DNA of 64,000 nucleotides. It comes from Epicoccum nigrum. Lineage: Eukaryota > Ascomycota > Dothideomycetes > Pleosporales > Didymellaceae. The DNA lies in the NCBI GenBank assembly GCA_002116315.1, contig KZ107839.1, forward strand, positions 666,932 through 730,931. Reading direction: 5' to 3'. Positions 44,301 through 55,716 of this stretch are shown here, piece after piece. Both the position numbers and the translations under genes were made by a program. Position 1 is the stretch's first letter. Every line of letters begins with the position of its first letter. Under the pieces are notes generated by a model that was given only the letters and a program-made list of their open reading frames with translations, made no database searches and was not told the origin of the DNA.

Positions 44301-46576
44301 ACACGATCAAGTGGAGTCGGCGTGACATTGACCTCCTTGCAAATTTTGCTTGCTATGCCTTTAGATGTTAGACTGAATAACATCGAGTTTCAACACGCTC
44401 AACGATCGGGGGCGCCCGACGAGCAAATTTTTCATCGTCGTGTCGCGAAAGTGGACTCCCATTTGGCGCGTGCACTGACAGATGACAGATGATGAAATGT
44501 GATATTGTTTACGCGTCAACGATGCGGTTGCAACGACATGTTGCCAAAGCTGGCGCGATAGGGCGCAAGGGGGAAAAGGGCGTCGCTAACATTGATCAGC
44601 GGGTCCTTGAATTGACCACTCAAAACGCAGAGCGCGATCGCTATCGGGTTGGCGGTGGTGAACTCCGAACTACGCATGTGCTTATGTTATTCCGGATGAC
44701 CAAGCAAGCCATCACCACGTTGGATAGCATCAGGCGCCAGCTCGCAAAGTACAGCGCGACTGGCGATAGATCATCGAATTAAGCTCAAAGCTATTTCATC
44801 CAGAGCGGGCCCTGAGCTGATACTGGGTGGTATCTCCGCAATTGTGGAGAGGTTCCGTCCCCAGACTGTGACTCGAATACAGCGGTCAATTGTCCTCTGC
44901 CTTTTCCGTAGGCCGTCTGGTTTTCCGTACTGTCGCTCGCATCTCAAGAATATCGCTCGCAATATGCCAGGGTTCATGTGTTTGTATTCCTCCCAGAATG
45001 GAATACATTCAGATACAAACCCTTGATCACTTCTTCTGCCACAAGCCTTGCGTATCGAAATTTCGTCCCTTCTTCCAAATCGTCTCATCGCATCCCCCTC
45101 GAAGGGAAGTCTTCGAGCTATGTTGTCGTCCCGTAAAGCACTGTAATGCTGCCGGACACCTGCGGGATGGTTTCTTCGTGCCCGTACATGAGGGTCCATC
45201 AGGACACGCCAGTTACCAGTAGACCGAGTAATATGGTTTTTATACAGATCATGCGTCATAGATGGCCATGATCATGACTTGGGTCTGCAGGTACCGTAGA
45301 TCTCACCTACTACATATCTGGAATGCTTGACAGCACAACCGTCAGTGTAGTCTCTTGCGTTTGGAGCGTTTCACCAGGCATCCAACGTGTCAGAACACTG
45401 TATCTATATATATCATAGTCAAGAGTAACACCCTCTTGGGTCGTTACCAGAGATACCAACGTGCAAGATCCTTATCAGCAACGATGGTAAGTAGAAGGCG
45501 TTTTTATCCGATCTCCACACCCAGGACTGCCCCAATTTGCCCCGCAAGCTTTGCTACGAAAAGCTTGACCAACGAGCAATCTCATACATACCTGACGACC
45601 GACGTTTAATTGCAGATCAGCAATGAGTTGCGCACTGTTCGAGGTGTGGTCTGTCGGCAATGTTCACCAAATATTCTGGTCAATTGTATCGCAAACGACA
45701 GGCCTTCGTAGCGACCGCAGTCAAGCACCAATTGAAACTATTATAGCCACCGGAAGCTTCGAAAAAATGTCTTGTATCAGAAAGGTTGTATAGCCGGCGA
45801 CGTCTTTTATAGTCTTGAATTTGTATGTTCAGTATTTGCTCGCTTGCGACCGATAAACCTTGAGGCATGCATACTAAGGGATGACGACAGTTACAGTGAA
45901 TTCTATGAGCGCAAGATTACACAAAAGCAGTGAGCACATCTCTGAATGTATAGTGTCGCCCATGTCTAAGATGAACCGCTTTCGAACTAGGTGGCAATCA
46001 TGGCTTGGGGTTCGTTGGATAACTTGATGGCCAAATCTCACTTCATACCCCTTTGGCAGTGACCGAGTTCGTCTATACCAGCTTGAATACGGGCCTCAGT
46101 AGTAGCAATTTTGGCTGCTTACCTTAGGGTTCAGAATCATTAACGTTGCGACTGTGTTTATGATATCAAGTCCGCGAAATGTGTTCACGATAATTGTCCC
46201 CGCTGTCACCCATGCACTCGGTGTTAGCCGTCAACAGCATCTTCTATCGAGTCGTTGGTGAGCCTGACCTTGCATGCTCAGCTCTGGATAGAACTCTGCG
46301 GCCACATTAATATCGCGAAACGTCAGACGGTACGATCCAAGCTTACCTTGTACTGATAGACTAACAAGAAGCACCTAGAAGGTAACAAAAAATTTACACT
46401 CTTGTCAAGTCCAGCTGCCTCTCACAAGTACGCTGCTGCTACTAATGCATCTTCGATCTCTTTCCCACGATTCGCGCCTACAGCCCCTTTGAGAAGGTAT
46501 ACATGAGCGCATAATTTATCTTCCTCGTTGTTAACTTCTCCATGGTTTTAGTAAACATGCTTCTGATCTTTCCTGG
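44301..46576. other. gene-poor stretch
   Basis: Only weak ORFs (for example 162 codons on the minus strand at 44771-45259, no known motif). At 45485-45615 an intron-like segment (ATG then GTAAGT ... CTGACG ... TTTAATTGCAG) could belong to a small gene or a spliced non-coding RNA; exons around it encode nothing recognisable. Confidence 0.35.
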
Positions 46577-46595
46577 CTAAACAAAGAAGTCGTTC

Positions 46596-47400
46596 CTATT
46601 TGATGAGCAATCCAAGCTCAGCAAGCGACACCTTTGTCCTAGTATCGATGAATGGGAATGCTTCATCCCAAAGCCACTGGTTAAGGCGGTAGAAGATATC
46701 AAGACCGGTCTTCCCAAGCCCCTTGATACTCGATTGCAGTACCCCTCTCCCATCATCAATAGCGTTCTTGGTCTGCTTGCGAATCTTGCCGAGATCGTCG
46801 TGTGCTACAGTCTTAGAGGTGAGCTCGGTTTCTTCTGTCATCCTGCCTTTATGCTGAGTTCGCGCGTCATCGAGAGCTTGATGGAACTTTGTCTCTGACA
46901 GCGACTCTGGTGTTGTCCACATCTTTGAACTCGTGCGGCGGGTTCAGCATCGTGCGGATGGTCCGTACGCTAAGGCGATGCGATATAGGTCAGGATAGAA
47001 TCACAGCGTAAAGAAGCTTCTCATATGGGCCCAACAACTGCGCATAGGTGATGATGTCTTGGAGCTGGTCTTCTGGACTGCACGCTTCCACACCTGCATC
47101 AGAAAGAAAGAACCGGAGGGTCTGCTCTGGAGATGCGATACATTCGCTCCCTTCCTAGCCATGGACTGTCATGGCTTGCTCTGGTTTCATGGCTTTGGTA
47201 GCTTTATTTGCGCTTTCGGGACGACGGCTTTCCTTCCATTTGTCACCCATGTTATGTAGCTTTCCGTCTCTTGATCAGGTGTTACTTTTACGCCCTCTTC
47301 AGCGTCCAGATCTCTAAGATTCTTTGTATTTTGCGGTTCACTTCCGGGTATCAGTACCGTTGCAGCGCTCTGAGCCTTGCGTGATGTCATGATATTCAAT
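46596..47400 (-). CDS. probable multi-exon hypothetical gene (model incomplete)
   Basis: Three minus-strand open segments in different frames look like exons of one gene. Segment A (from an ATG at about 47390) begins MTSRKAQSAATVLIPGSEP and is acidic. Segment B (about 47160-47000) contains TLRFFLSDAGVEACSPEDQ and DIITYAQLLGPYEKLLYAV. Segment C (up to 46922, stop 46596) contains QTKNAIDDGRGVLQSSIKGL and NQWLWDEAFPFIDTRTKVSL. Acceptor-like TAG sites precede B, and a GCTGAAC branch-like motif precedes C, but the exact junctions could not be fixed. Composition is protein-like and helical. No family is recognised. It could also be a decaying gene. Confidence 0.4.
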
Positions 47401-47504
47401 TGACAGATGCGCTTCAGCAAGGATGTAATTGAGCATCTGTCCCGGATCGTCACGTATACACGTCTGCATCTGCCAATGCCTTGTATTAGGATCTCAACTG
47501 GCAA

Positions 47505-49725
47505 ATGATGACATCGTACCTCTATATTGCGAAGGTTATAGCGCTAGTGAACAAAGTCGTCCACTCCATACTTAAATGCCTCTTGATAGCCGTTTCCGGC
47601 TTTGTATTCTGTTGTTTGTCCATATGAAGGTGCAACCTCGAAGGTTCAGGTCCTTTGAGTTCCATGTTTGGACCTTGAGAGCATATTGGCATGGCAAAAT
47701 ACTAGAGGATATCCTTACCATGGTTCGAAGCGATTGGTTGAGGGATAGCGCAATGTCTATTTGAAGCAGGCACCAGAGATGATGTGCTCAACCATGAAGA
47801 TTGTATATTAGAAGATTAAGGCCATTGATCTCATATGTCCGAAGAACGTTGGCAGGCCGAAGATAGCATGGAGGAACATTCGATGACTATTTGATGGAAA
47901 CCACCCATTGTTGAGATTTCTCCGTCGTGTAGTGCGACCTAATTGCAGCTGTCTATGAATTATCAGTAGCAAGCTATCGATGACAATGACCAAACAATAC
48001 AGCAGCAGACCTGAGGCAGTGTATTGTGGATTCTCAGCTGTACTTTCCCTGGGGAGGCAAACCTTGATGATTAGACGCTACTGCTGTGGTACCTTAAAAG
48101 CAGCAAACCTATTTAAGATTCAAATCACCACAAAACACAAAGTACTTACGCCTAACGACTTATCAACTCTACGCAGCCGTTCGTCGGCATGCGAGACTGA
48201 GCAGGGCTGGCCGAATCCAAATCTTTGGTGGGTGTTTTGGAGGTTTGTATATCTCAAAAAGGCTCAGAATCTTCCAGGCAAAGCTGCTAATCTTCCAAAC
48301 GACATCGAAATAGTAAACATGTGCTCAAGGCTATGCTGCAGAGCAGGTATTGAACAAGACAAGTGCTTTGTTTGCAAGAAACGCGTTATGCACCGTACTG
48401 GGATTAGTACGCTAAAGCATCTGATCATTCAACCTTCAAGATGGGCGTGACCGGCAGCGCCGGTACAGACGGTGACGGTCCCAGGCCGGGCAGCGGGAGA
48501 TTTGATCTGCAGTCAGTAATCAGAGCAGATCGTGACGGGGGCGCTTGCTGTGGGGTTGAAGCCATTTCGTAGCATGCCGCTATGCCGAATCGCCGAGCAA
48601 TCAACTCCCAAAGCGCTCACCGGCCTGTACTGCAGCTTACAGAGTCGGACCAGCCACATAGCATCTTAAGAATGAATCCGTCGAGGAATAGCAAAGTACA
48701 AACGCGATCGATAGATTTTGCAGCGATATGAGAGAGCTTTGTGTTTCCACTCGTCAGGCTTCAACTTCTGTCGCGCTCCTCAAGTCTAGCATATCGCGAA
48801 GTAGCTGCTTGGACCTGTTGCATGGAGACGTTCGTGGTACACTGCGGATGTCGGCGGAAGATCGGATGATCATAATTGCAGTCGAGAGTATTGCGAGAGT
48901 TCATGAGCGGTGGGCGCCGAGCTGCTCTCACCGACGAAGGTGTACAGTCTTGAGTGAGACGGGGGAGGAAACAGTGTGGAAAGAGCGGTGTTGCTAACTT
49001 GCACTAAGTGGGAATGCGGCTTAGTGCACCTGGATGACGTCTCATAACGGCCCACCTAACACATCCAACTACGTTAGGCAGACTAGGTAACAACAGCTAC
49101 TGTTGACTCAATCCTGCCCCCCCCCCGCTATTCCGACCGGACGCACAAGTATTTGCAGAACATCACGAGATACCGAAGACATCATGGCGGGGTGTGGATA
49201 GCGACTCGGAGCACGATCTTGCAAGGCAGACTCGATGAGAGAAAAGTATATTGAATTGTCGAGTGTTCGAATAGTATCGCTAAGAACCAGCGCAGTGATG
49301 GCTAAAGACAAGAATAGTCTTCCAAATGTAGCATCGAGCTTGCAAAGCCCGTGCCTAGTTCTGTCATGTGCATCCCGTCGTGATCGTACATGCCGGGTGT
49401 GGCCAATTCGACCTCTGTCCAAAGCCCAATGGCGAAATAACACTGTGCCGAAATGACGCCCCAAACTCCCAATCCATGCTTGTACGCTATGAAGCCGTCA
49501 AAAGAAAGAGTTTGTCTCGAGTACCCTGCTCAGTGTCGCAGCAAGAGACCGGCTCAAGAAACGAATGATGTCCATCTGCGGCATCTATGATGACGATAGC
49601 TGGCAGACAAATGGATTGTAACACGTCGTTGTCGATGGTGTCGCGGGTACAACGCAGCGAGAATGTAGGGTGTGTCTTGCACCCGTTTCCAGAATGCTGG
49701 TTTGCATTTCGAAGCCGGGGGTTCT
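47505..49725. other. gene-poor stretch
   Basis: Short ORFs only. The part from about 49100 to 49725 is immediately downstream of the small Cys/His gene and may contain its later exons (open minus-strand segments exist there), but none joins convincingly. A C9 run lies at about 49118-49126. Confidence 0.4.
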
Positions 49726-49887
49726 TCAGGGTCGATGGCCAGTGTGCATACTGCAGGCATAGCCTACGAGGACTGTCTTTTCCTGAACCATATGGCCGCG
49801 ATGACCGTGAGCAGCGCACGGGTCGATGGCATGCTTGTGATAGAGACATCGACACACAGAGTAGCGTTCGACAACTTGATAGCACAT
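49726..49887 (-). CDS. small conserved fungal Cys/His protein, first exon
   Basis: An ATG at 49887 opens a frame beginning MCYQVVERYSVCRCLYHKH, then IDPCAAHGHRGH and VQEKTVLVGYACS, ending in a TGA at 49726 if unspliced (53 residues). This Cys/His arrangement (MCYQ.VERY.VCRCLY..H..DPC......H.VQEKT.LVGY.C) is one I know as a widespread, uncharacterised N-terminal module in Pezizomycotina genomes; it may bind zinc. In relatives the protein usually continues, so a GTATGC donor at about 49752, right after the TGC of YAC, may splice to downstream exons. The unspliced length is below common ORF cut-offs. No role is known. Confidence 0.6.
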   Translation of the reverse strand: MCYQVVERYSVCRCLYHKHAIDPCAAHGHRGHMVQEKTVLVGYACSMHTGHRP

Positions 49888-51515
49888 CGTGGTACCAAAA
49901 GCCTGCGGTTCGAAAGATTTGGGGTCTGTAGTGCTTGGAAGGAAGTATTGAGGACAGAAGGTGTGAACGCCACAAGCGTTGCTGAATACTACCTTACAAA
50001 TAGGGTGAACTGAAGAATGAAGAGGAGGATTATGTCCATGAGTAGTGAGACTATGGCATATATACTATAGAGTCCAGGACACAAGACAGAGGGACAGGGA
50101 TATGTGGGTCATACACAGAAGGCATACTCGAACTTCTGCAGGTCTGTAAGGCAACGGTAGTTCACTAGTGGAACGGTGCATAGTCAGCACCAGGTGCTGC
50201 TAAGATGGGATGGCTTAGGACAGCCCTAAAGTCAGTTACTAGATTCAGATGATCTGGTCGGGCAAACTGCTCGCAGGGGTAGGGTGGTTCAGTGCTTAGA
50301 GGCTCTTCAGCTGCTGCTCAGCTGCAGTCCAAGCTTCCCATTGGCTCATGCGCTAAGCCGTATAATCTGCCACGATTCCTCCAAACTGTGCGAGCAATCA
50401 GACGGCCCGCACAGCACTTGAAAAGAAGCACATGGACATATGCCGAATGGTTGAGTAACGGTGATGGCCCCCTGCACCGAGCTCTATCGTACGCAATCAC
50501 CCCCTAGTCCATAGCGGAGTTGCGCGGTGAGTCTGTCTTCGACACCGCACGATGTCATGAAGTAAGATCACATATTACAGCTAGGGGCGCCAGTACCTAT
50601 GGACGGCAAGCCATATCAAGCGTACGACTCGTGCGTGGATCGGACGGCCGTGCAGACTGACGAAAAGAAATGCTCAGGCCCACGGTTGATGGGTCTTTTC
50701 CGCATACCCGTAGAACACTGTGGCGGTTATCGCGCGCCATTGCCAACGGCGACAACAGCGGAAAACCTTTGCAACACGCGGAAGGAGCCGAGATGAGTTG
50801 CACGCTTGCGTGAAGAGCGTTGTTTGAGGGCCGAGACTCGTGCGCGGTGAATCGTCGCTTACGTGCCCTGAAAAGGACACTGCCGCTTTATAATTGGTAA
50901 CACCCGTGGAGACCTAGTACCATACTCGGCCCGTGACCGATGATTTCACCAGGATCTCACGGTTGCCAGCAGCCACACTGCTGCCACATTGGACTTTGTT
51001 CACGTCAATGAGACTGCCGAACGGTTGCCCAAGCCGTGCACAGTGAAGGTCACGCCGAGCAGTGCGTTGACGCGCTTGAAGCCTGATGATCTTACAAGAC
51101 CTCGATCTTGAAGTATGACTGGCTATCACCACCACTGACTTTCAGGTTGCAGCCACGGGAAGTCACCGCTCGGAGCACTAGCCCGGCGTTCACCCAGGCC
51201 ACCGGGCCAGTCTCAGCCTTGACAATGTCAAGTTGACATCCGCTTGGGATTGTTGTTGCTCTGCACGGTCAAGCAAGGCTTACTGCAGGCCATAAACTCG
51301 GTCGCTTACCTACACAATTGTGAGCTTACTGACCCTGGCAGAGGCTCCTGCAGCCCTATGCAATGCATCTTCCCGACCTCACCCCACGTGGCAGCGGTCT
51401 GTATGTCGGTCAAGTGAGCTACTCCAGACAGAATGGGCTCTCCTATGATGTCACAAACACATTCGTCGATTGTAACTTGACTGGAAAACGAACGTCATAT
51501 CCACCTAGTTCACTA
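49888..51515. other. gene-poor stretch
   Basis: Promoter of the small Cys/His gene, then about 1.5 kb with no recognisable gene on either strand. Confidence 0.45.
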
Positions 51516-51827
51516 TCAGCAGCTTGCGCAAGGCGCTAGAGCGCCACAGCACTCATAGCAGTTCTGGCCCCCAAAATACAGACGCAACCCTTGGTGGTAT
51601 ATGTCTTCGAGTGCCACCTCATTCGCCAGATCAGACCTGTACATGCGAGTGGTCACCGTTTGCTGTTCAAATCTAAAACCATCACAATCACAAGGCTGGT
51701 CATATTGCGGTGTGCTATACCGCTCCCCGGCGGCCGCAAATGAATTCGGCTGCATGCATGCTTCCCACACAACACTTGAACGCGAGCAATCTGGCTCTCT
51801 GATGCGGCAGATTAGAAATTTCGGCAT
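51516..51827 (-). CDS. Cys-rich small ORF, effector-like composition (uncertain)
   Basis: ORF with an ATG at 51827, 103 residues. It has eleven cysteines, clustered as PDC, EAC, QPCDCDG, NCYECCG and APCASC at the very C terminus, with aromatic residues between. No signal peptide starts at this ATG; one could be supplied by an unseen upstream exon. Composition resembles small secreted Cys-rich proteins, but no family is recognised and chance cannot be excluded. Confidence 0.3.
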   Translation of the reverse strand: MPKFLICRIREPDCSRSSVVWEACMQPNSFAAAGERYSTPQYDQPCDCDGFRFEQQTVTTRMYRSDLANEVALEDIYHQGLRLYFGGQNCYECCGALAPCASC

Positions 51828-53564
51828 GCAGTAGATCAAGCTACATGCACAATCAAGCCCAATTTAGCTGACCGGTTCCAAATCAGGAAACATGCATGAG
51901 CAACAACAGATCAGATTGTCACAACACTGTGCCGACGGCCGATACATAACATCTTGCAGCAGCTGCGCGTCAGCATCAGACATGCACAGAGAACTGTGCT
52001 GTGGTCCAGTGACTATGTCCTACTTTCAACTCGGCAGTTGCCGACTCGGTCTTGCAGCTCGTGCCATTTCTCTTACGTCAACAAGATGCTGCAAGAATGG
52101 TGCCATGAGATTGACAGTCTTTTGCTGTCACTATGGTGGTTCGTTTGCCGTAGCTTAATTGCTACCTACCTCTTTCATCTCTCCATGTGGCGAACGTACG
52201 GCAAAATGGTGCCAGCGTCACCTCAGACGACTAGAGTTACTTCTAACCTCGCATCGTCTGTATCAGAATCAGGTAAAGGAGTTTCCTTCGGCAGTGCTCA
52301 ACCCGATTATTTGTATATGAAGGCTGCAGGCGAGCATTACAAGCTGGAGTACTACAGGGCTTCCAGATTAAGGATGCTGCAAAATCACTTCACAACCAGA
52401 CAAACCCACCACTGTTGAAGTTCTCACTAACACCGGCGAGACCAGGATTGAATACCAAAGACACCAGAATAGACCAATAGCTACGAGGAGATTGATCCGC
52501 CAGATCTCTGTGCCTCTCAACCGGATTCTGATATCCAACACCTATCCCTTGACAGGAAGGCTGCTAATGAGGAAGTAGTCGAGAAGCTCCTTCACCCAAG
52601 CTGCGGGACCAGCTGGGAGAGATCCTAAAAGCTCCTCCGATCGTGCTCTCAAGCAGACCAGAAGGCAGGACAGAGACTTCAAGATACGCCGACTACATAT
52701 GTGTAGCAGAAGAGCTCATATACCTCCAGCCGAGCTGCAGAGCGCGACAGGGCACTGCAGAAACTTCCCAAGATCCCACTAATTCACCCATCGACTTTGT
52801 CTCCTCTAAGCATCTTGCCAAACCTCTTAAGCTACGAATCCCGTCCTCGGGTATACAAACTCCCCTCTCACACCACACTGCAAAATATGAAGAAACCAAC
52901 CTCCACTGCCAGCCTAGTCCCAACCTGCACACTTCATCCAATGCAGACCACTTCAAAACCTGCATCCAAGCCACCAACTAAACCATGACCAGACGTCTGA
53001 CCTGTCCTCCGTCAATTAACCACATGCAAAACGCCTGGCAAAGACAACCTCCGCACGACCCACGACCCACGACCCACGACCCACGACCCACGACCTAGCA
53101 TATACAAGTTTTATCTACCACCGCTTCCAAAAGGCGCAGGAGGACAAGGCAGGCGGATGGAGTAGTTACTAGCTTTCTTCGAAGTAAGTCACAGACGCTG
53201 CCCAGAAGGAAGCGAGCAACCTCGAAAAGGCGCGGGATGCACTTATCACAGTGCGAGAGGGAGCACTTCCCCTTCTATCTCTAGCTCCAGATCTCGGGCT
53301 GTCCTTCTCGCCGTTGAGCAAAGCCAACTTCCCAAGCCAACATCACGACTGCCCCCGCGCGCACCCTCAAAAAGGCCGCTCTGCCGTGCTCGCCTATACT
53401 CTCCCGCTGGAAAAAGAGGAGCGAAAAAGACATGGAAGTGATGCATGATCAAATTTCAACAAGCAGATAGGTACTTGAACGGTGTGTATTACCCAAATAT
53501 AGATTGACGTTATCATATCAATGTTCTAACGGGCGATGCATCGAGTCTCCTAACACCGAGCTAA
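51828..53564. other. gene-poor stretch with possible relic
   Basis: On the plus strand about 52190-52980 several open segments in changing frames read like protein (for instance LDRKAANEEVVEKLL near 52550 and RTETSRYADYICVAEELIYL near 52680), interrupted by stops. This could be a decayed gene or mobile-element relic; no domain recognised. Confidence 0.35.
53054..53095. repeat. six tandem copies of CACGACC
   Basis: Perfect 7-base units, six in a row, in non-coding DNA. Confidence 0.95.
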
Positions 53565-53570
53565 TTTATT
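53565..53570 (-). terminator. candidate poly(A) signal of the SYLF gene
   Basis: AATAAA on the minus strand about 115 bases past the SYLF stop codon; motif and distance only. Confidence 0.45.
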
Positions 53571-53682
53571 TTCAAACGGTCCAAGGGCTTTGGAAATGAA
53601 AAAGTTACATAAATGTGATTTGAAGGGGGGTGGGGGTATCAATAGATGGCGATGGTGATGGTGATGTGTTCGTGTATGTCGC

Positions 53683-55716
53683 TCAGAAAGCACCAGGCAC
53701 AGTCTTCACAGGCGACGCGGGCGGCGAGTGGAACTCGTCCTGCTTCTGCTCCTTGCTCTCCTCCTTCTCCTCCTGCTCTGCGGCCTTGGGCTGGAAGCGC
53801 GCACTGACGTGTGCCAGACCGTCGCCCTCGACGCTAGAGAGGGACGATGTCGAGTCGCCGTGCCTCAAGCTGGGGGTGGAGATGGGGCTGGGCTTCTCTT
53901 CTGCGCCGCGCTCGGTCGAGGCGTCTGAAGTGGCGCTGTTGCGGTTGCGGCTGTTGCGGAAGGGGTTGCGGGGTGGCAGCATGGGGGCGACGGGCTTGGC
54001 GACTTGGACGATGCGGGCGCGGTTGATGACCTGGGGTGCTGCAGCTTGGTGGACTTCGTGGATGATGACTTCCTCGTCCTCCTCGTCTTCGTCCTCCGAG
54101 TCGAGCTCGATCTCATCTAACTTTTGTTCGTTCTGTTTGGCCATTTTCTCGACCCCGTTTGACGTGTTCTTCTCGGTTTCCTTCGCAGCATCCACTGCGA
54201 TATCTTTGGAGGCTTCGTCTTTCTTCTCGTCGTCATCGACCCCGAAAGAGTTGCGCAGTGGGCTGCTAGATGCCGACTGCTCAATAGGTTCTGGTGCCAC
54301 CTTCCTCAATGGTGTAGCTTGCTGCACGGTCGTTTCGGGGATGTCTGCCAGCGGCGGTGAAGGTGTACGTACACCATTCGATCTGGGCGGCGTTCGTGGA
54401 GGCAGCTGAGGAGGCGTTCTCCTTGTCGGTGTGGCAGGAGTGGACGGCTCCAAGTCAGTCTGAGTACTCGAGTCGGCATAGCTCGTCTGCGTGCTAGAAT
54501 CCGCGTAATTGCTCCTTGGTCGCGAACCTCCTCCCAAGACGCTGCTCAGTGTGCTGCTTCGCCAGCTTGACCGCCTGCTAGGTGCGAGGCTGCCAGCTAT
54601 GCTGGATCTGTCCGTACTCTTCCTGAACGTCGAGAAGATAGGACTTGTAGGACTTGGACGGAACTCGAATTGATCGACCGTAGCTGGCTGGAGTGTGCCA
54701 GCCTCCCGAACCTCCAGTCCAGCTGACTGCAGCGCCAACAGACCGAAGGGATCCGGGTCATCCTCAGCAGGAATGCCAAAGCTATGGTCTTGGGGCTGTG
54801 TTGGCGCTGTTACTTCAAAGTCGGCCGGAGGTGCTTCGTCTGGAATCAGACTCTCGTCGACATCTGTGTCGCCTTGCGCAGACCTCAGTGTCTCCATCAG
54901 CCTCTTGATCTCGTACGGCGGATGCCGCACTTTGCCGGCCAGGATGTCTTTGACCCCAATGCGCTCGCCGTAGAAACGCTCGTTCTCATCCGTGCGCTCA
55001 ATGACAATGGTGCCATCGAGTTGCAAGCCAGCGTAAAAGCCCCGTGACTTGATGTATGTGAACAGAGGTGACTGGCGCTTGTGAACCTCTGTGTCGATGA
55101 TACCGCCTACGCCGGCTGGTCCAGCAACTGCGCTGATCTCACCCCCCAAGGTGCAGCGTATATGTTGGAAGGCTTCCATGGCCTTCTCTGAGTTTATGAC
55201 AATGACACAGTCGTAGATGTCGACGCCCACAAGGAAGCCAACACCGACGGTGTGCATCATGATGCCAGAGGGCGGCGACCATGTGCCGTCTTCTTTGCGA
55301 GCGACCAAGACTCCTGCTCCACCGCTTCCGGAGACCCAGAGCCCGGTGCGCATGGTTGTGAAGATGCACAAGCCCTTCGCGTTCCGGATGACCTCGGTGG
55401 GTATCTTCTTGAGCACTCTCTGCTTTCCTTTTGGGGCCTCTGGGCCTGTCGGTCGGTCCTCTTCCTGGTAGAAGCCATCCTCTGGTTGCTGTCAGCGCTG
55501 TTCGCGGGCTGGGTGCTGGGTGCTGGGGTACTACTCACTGCAGAAGCTCTTCAGTATGCGCGCAGCCTTGTCGGACTCGACGTCGAGCGTCGTGGGCCAG
55601 AAGGCCTCAGAGCCAACCTTGTTGGACAGTCGATTGACGGGCGCTCCGAGCTTGTCGACCCAGGTGTAGACTTTGTCGAAGCCGGCCTTGCTGTTGGTCT
55701 TGGTCTTGCTCCACAT
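53683..55716 (-). CDS. SYLF-domain (Ysc84-like) lipid-binding protein
   Basis: Exons 55716-55539 and 55481-53683 (57-nt intron, GTGAGT...ACCAG) encode 658 residues. The SYLF/DUF500 domain covers about 45-275: AARILKSFCKDGFYQEED across the junction, VIRNAKGLCIFTTMRTGLWV, GSGGAGVLVARK, GIMMHTVGVGFLVGVDIYD, LGGEISAVAGPAGVGG, and SRGFYAGLQLDGTIVIERTD. SYLF domains bind phosphoinositides and act at actin patches and endocytic membranes. Budding-yeast Ysc84/Lsb3 ends in an SH3 domain; here the C-terminal 380 residues are disordered, with Pro-rich blocks (RRTPPQLPPRTPPR), Ser-rich segments and an acidic run (ELDSEDEDEEDEEVI), so it presents SH3 ligands rather than an SH3 domain. A long plus-strand frame opposite the C-terminal part is a shadow. 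Confidence 0.88.

Noticed and set aside
53630..54409. 259-codon plus-strand Ser-rich ORF
   Set aside because: Antisense to the disordered tail of the SYLF protein; an artefact of biased codons.
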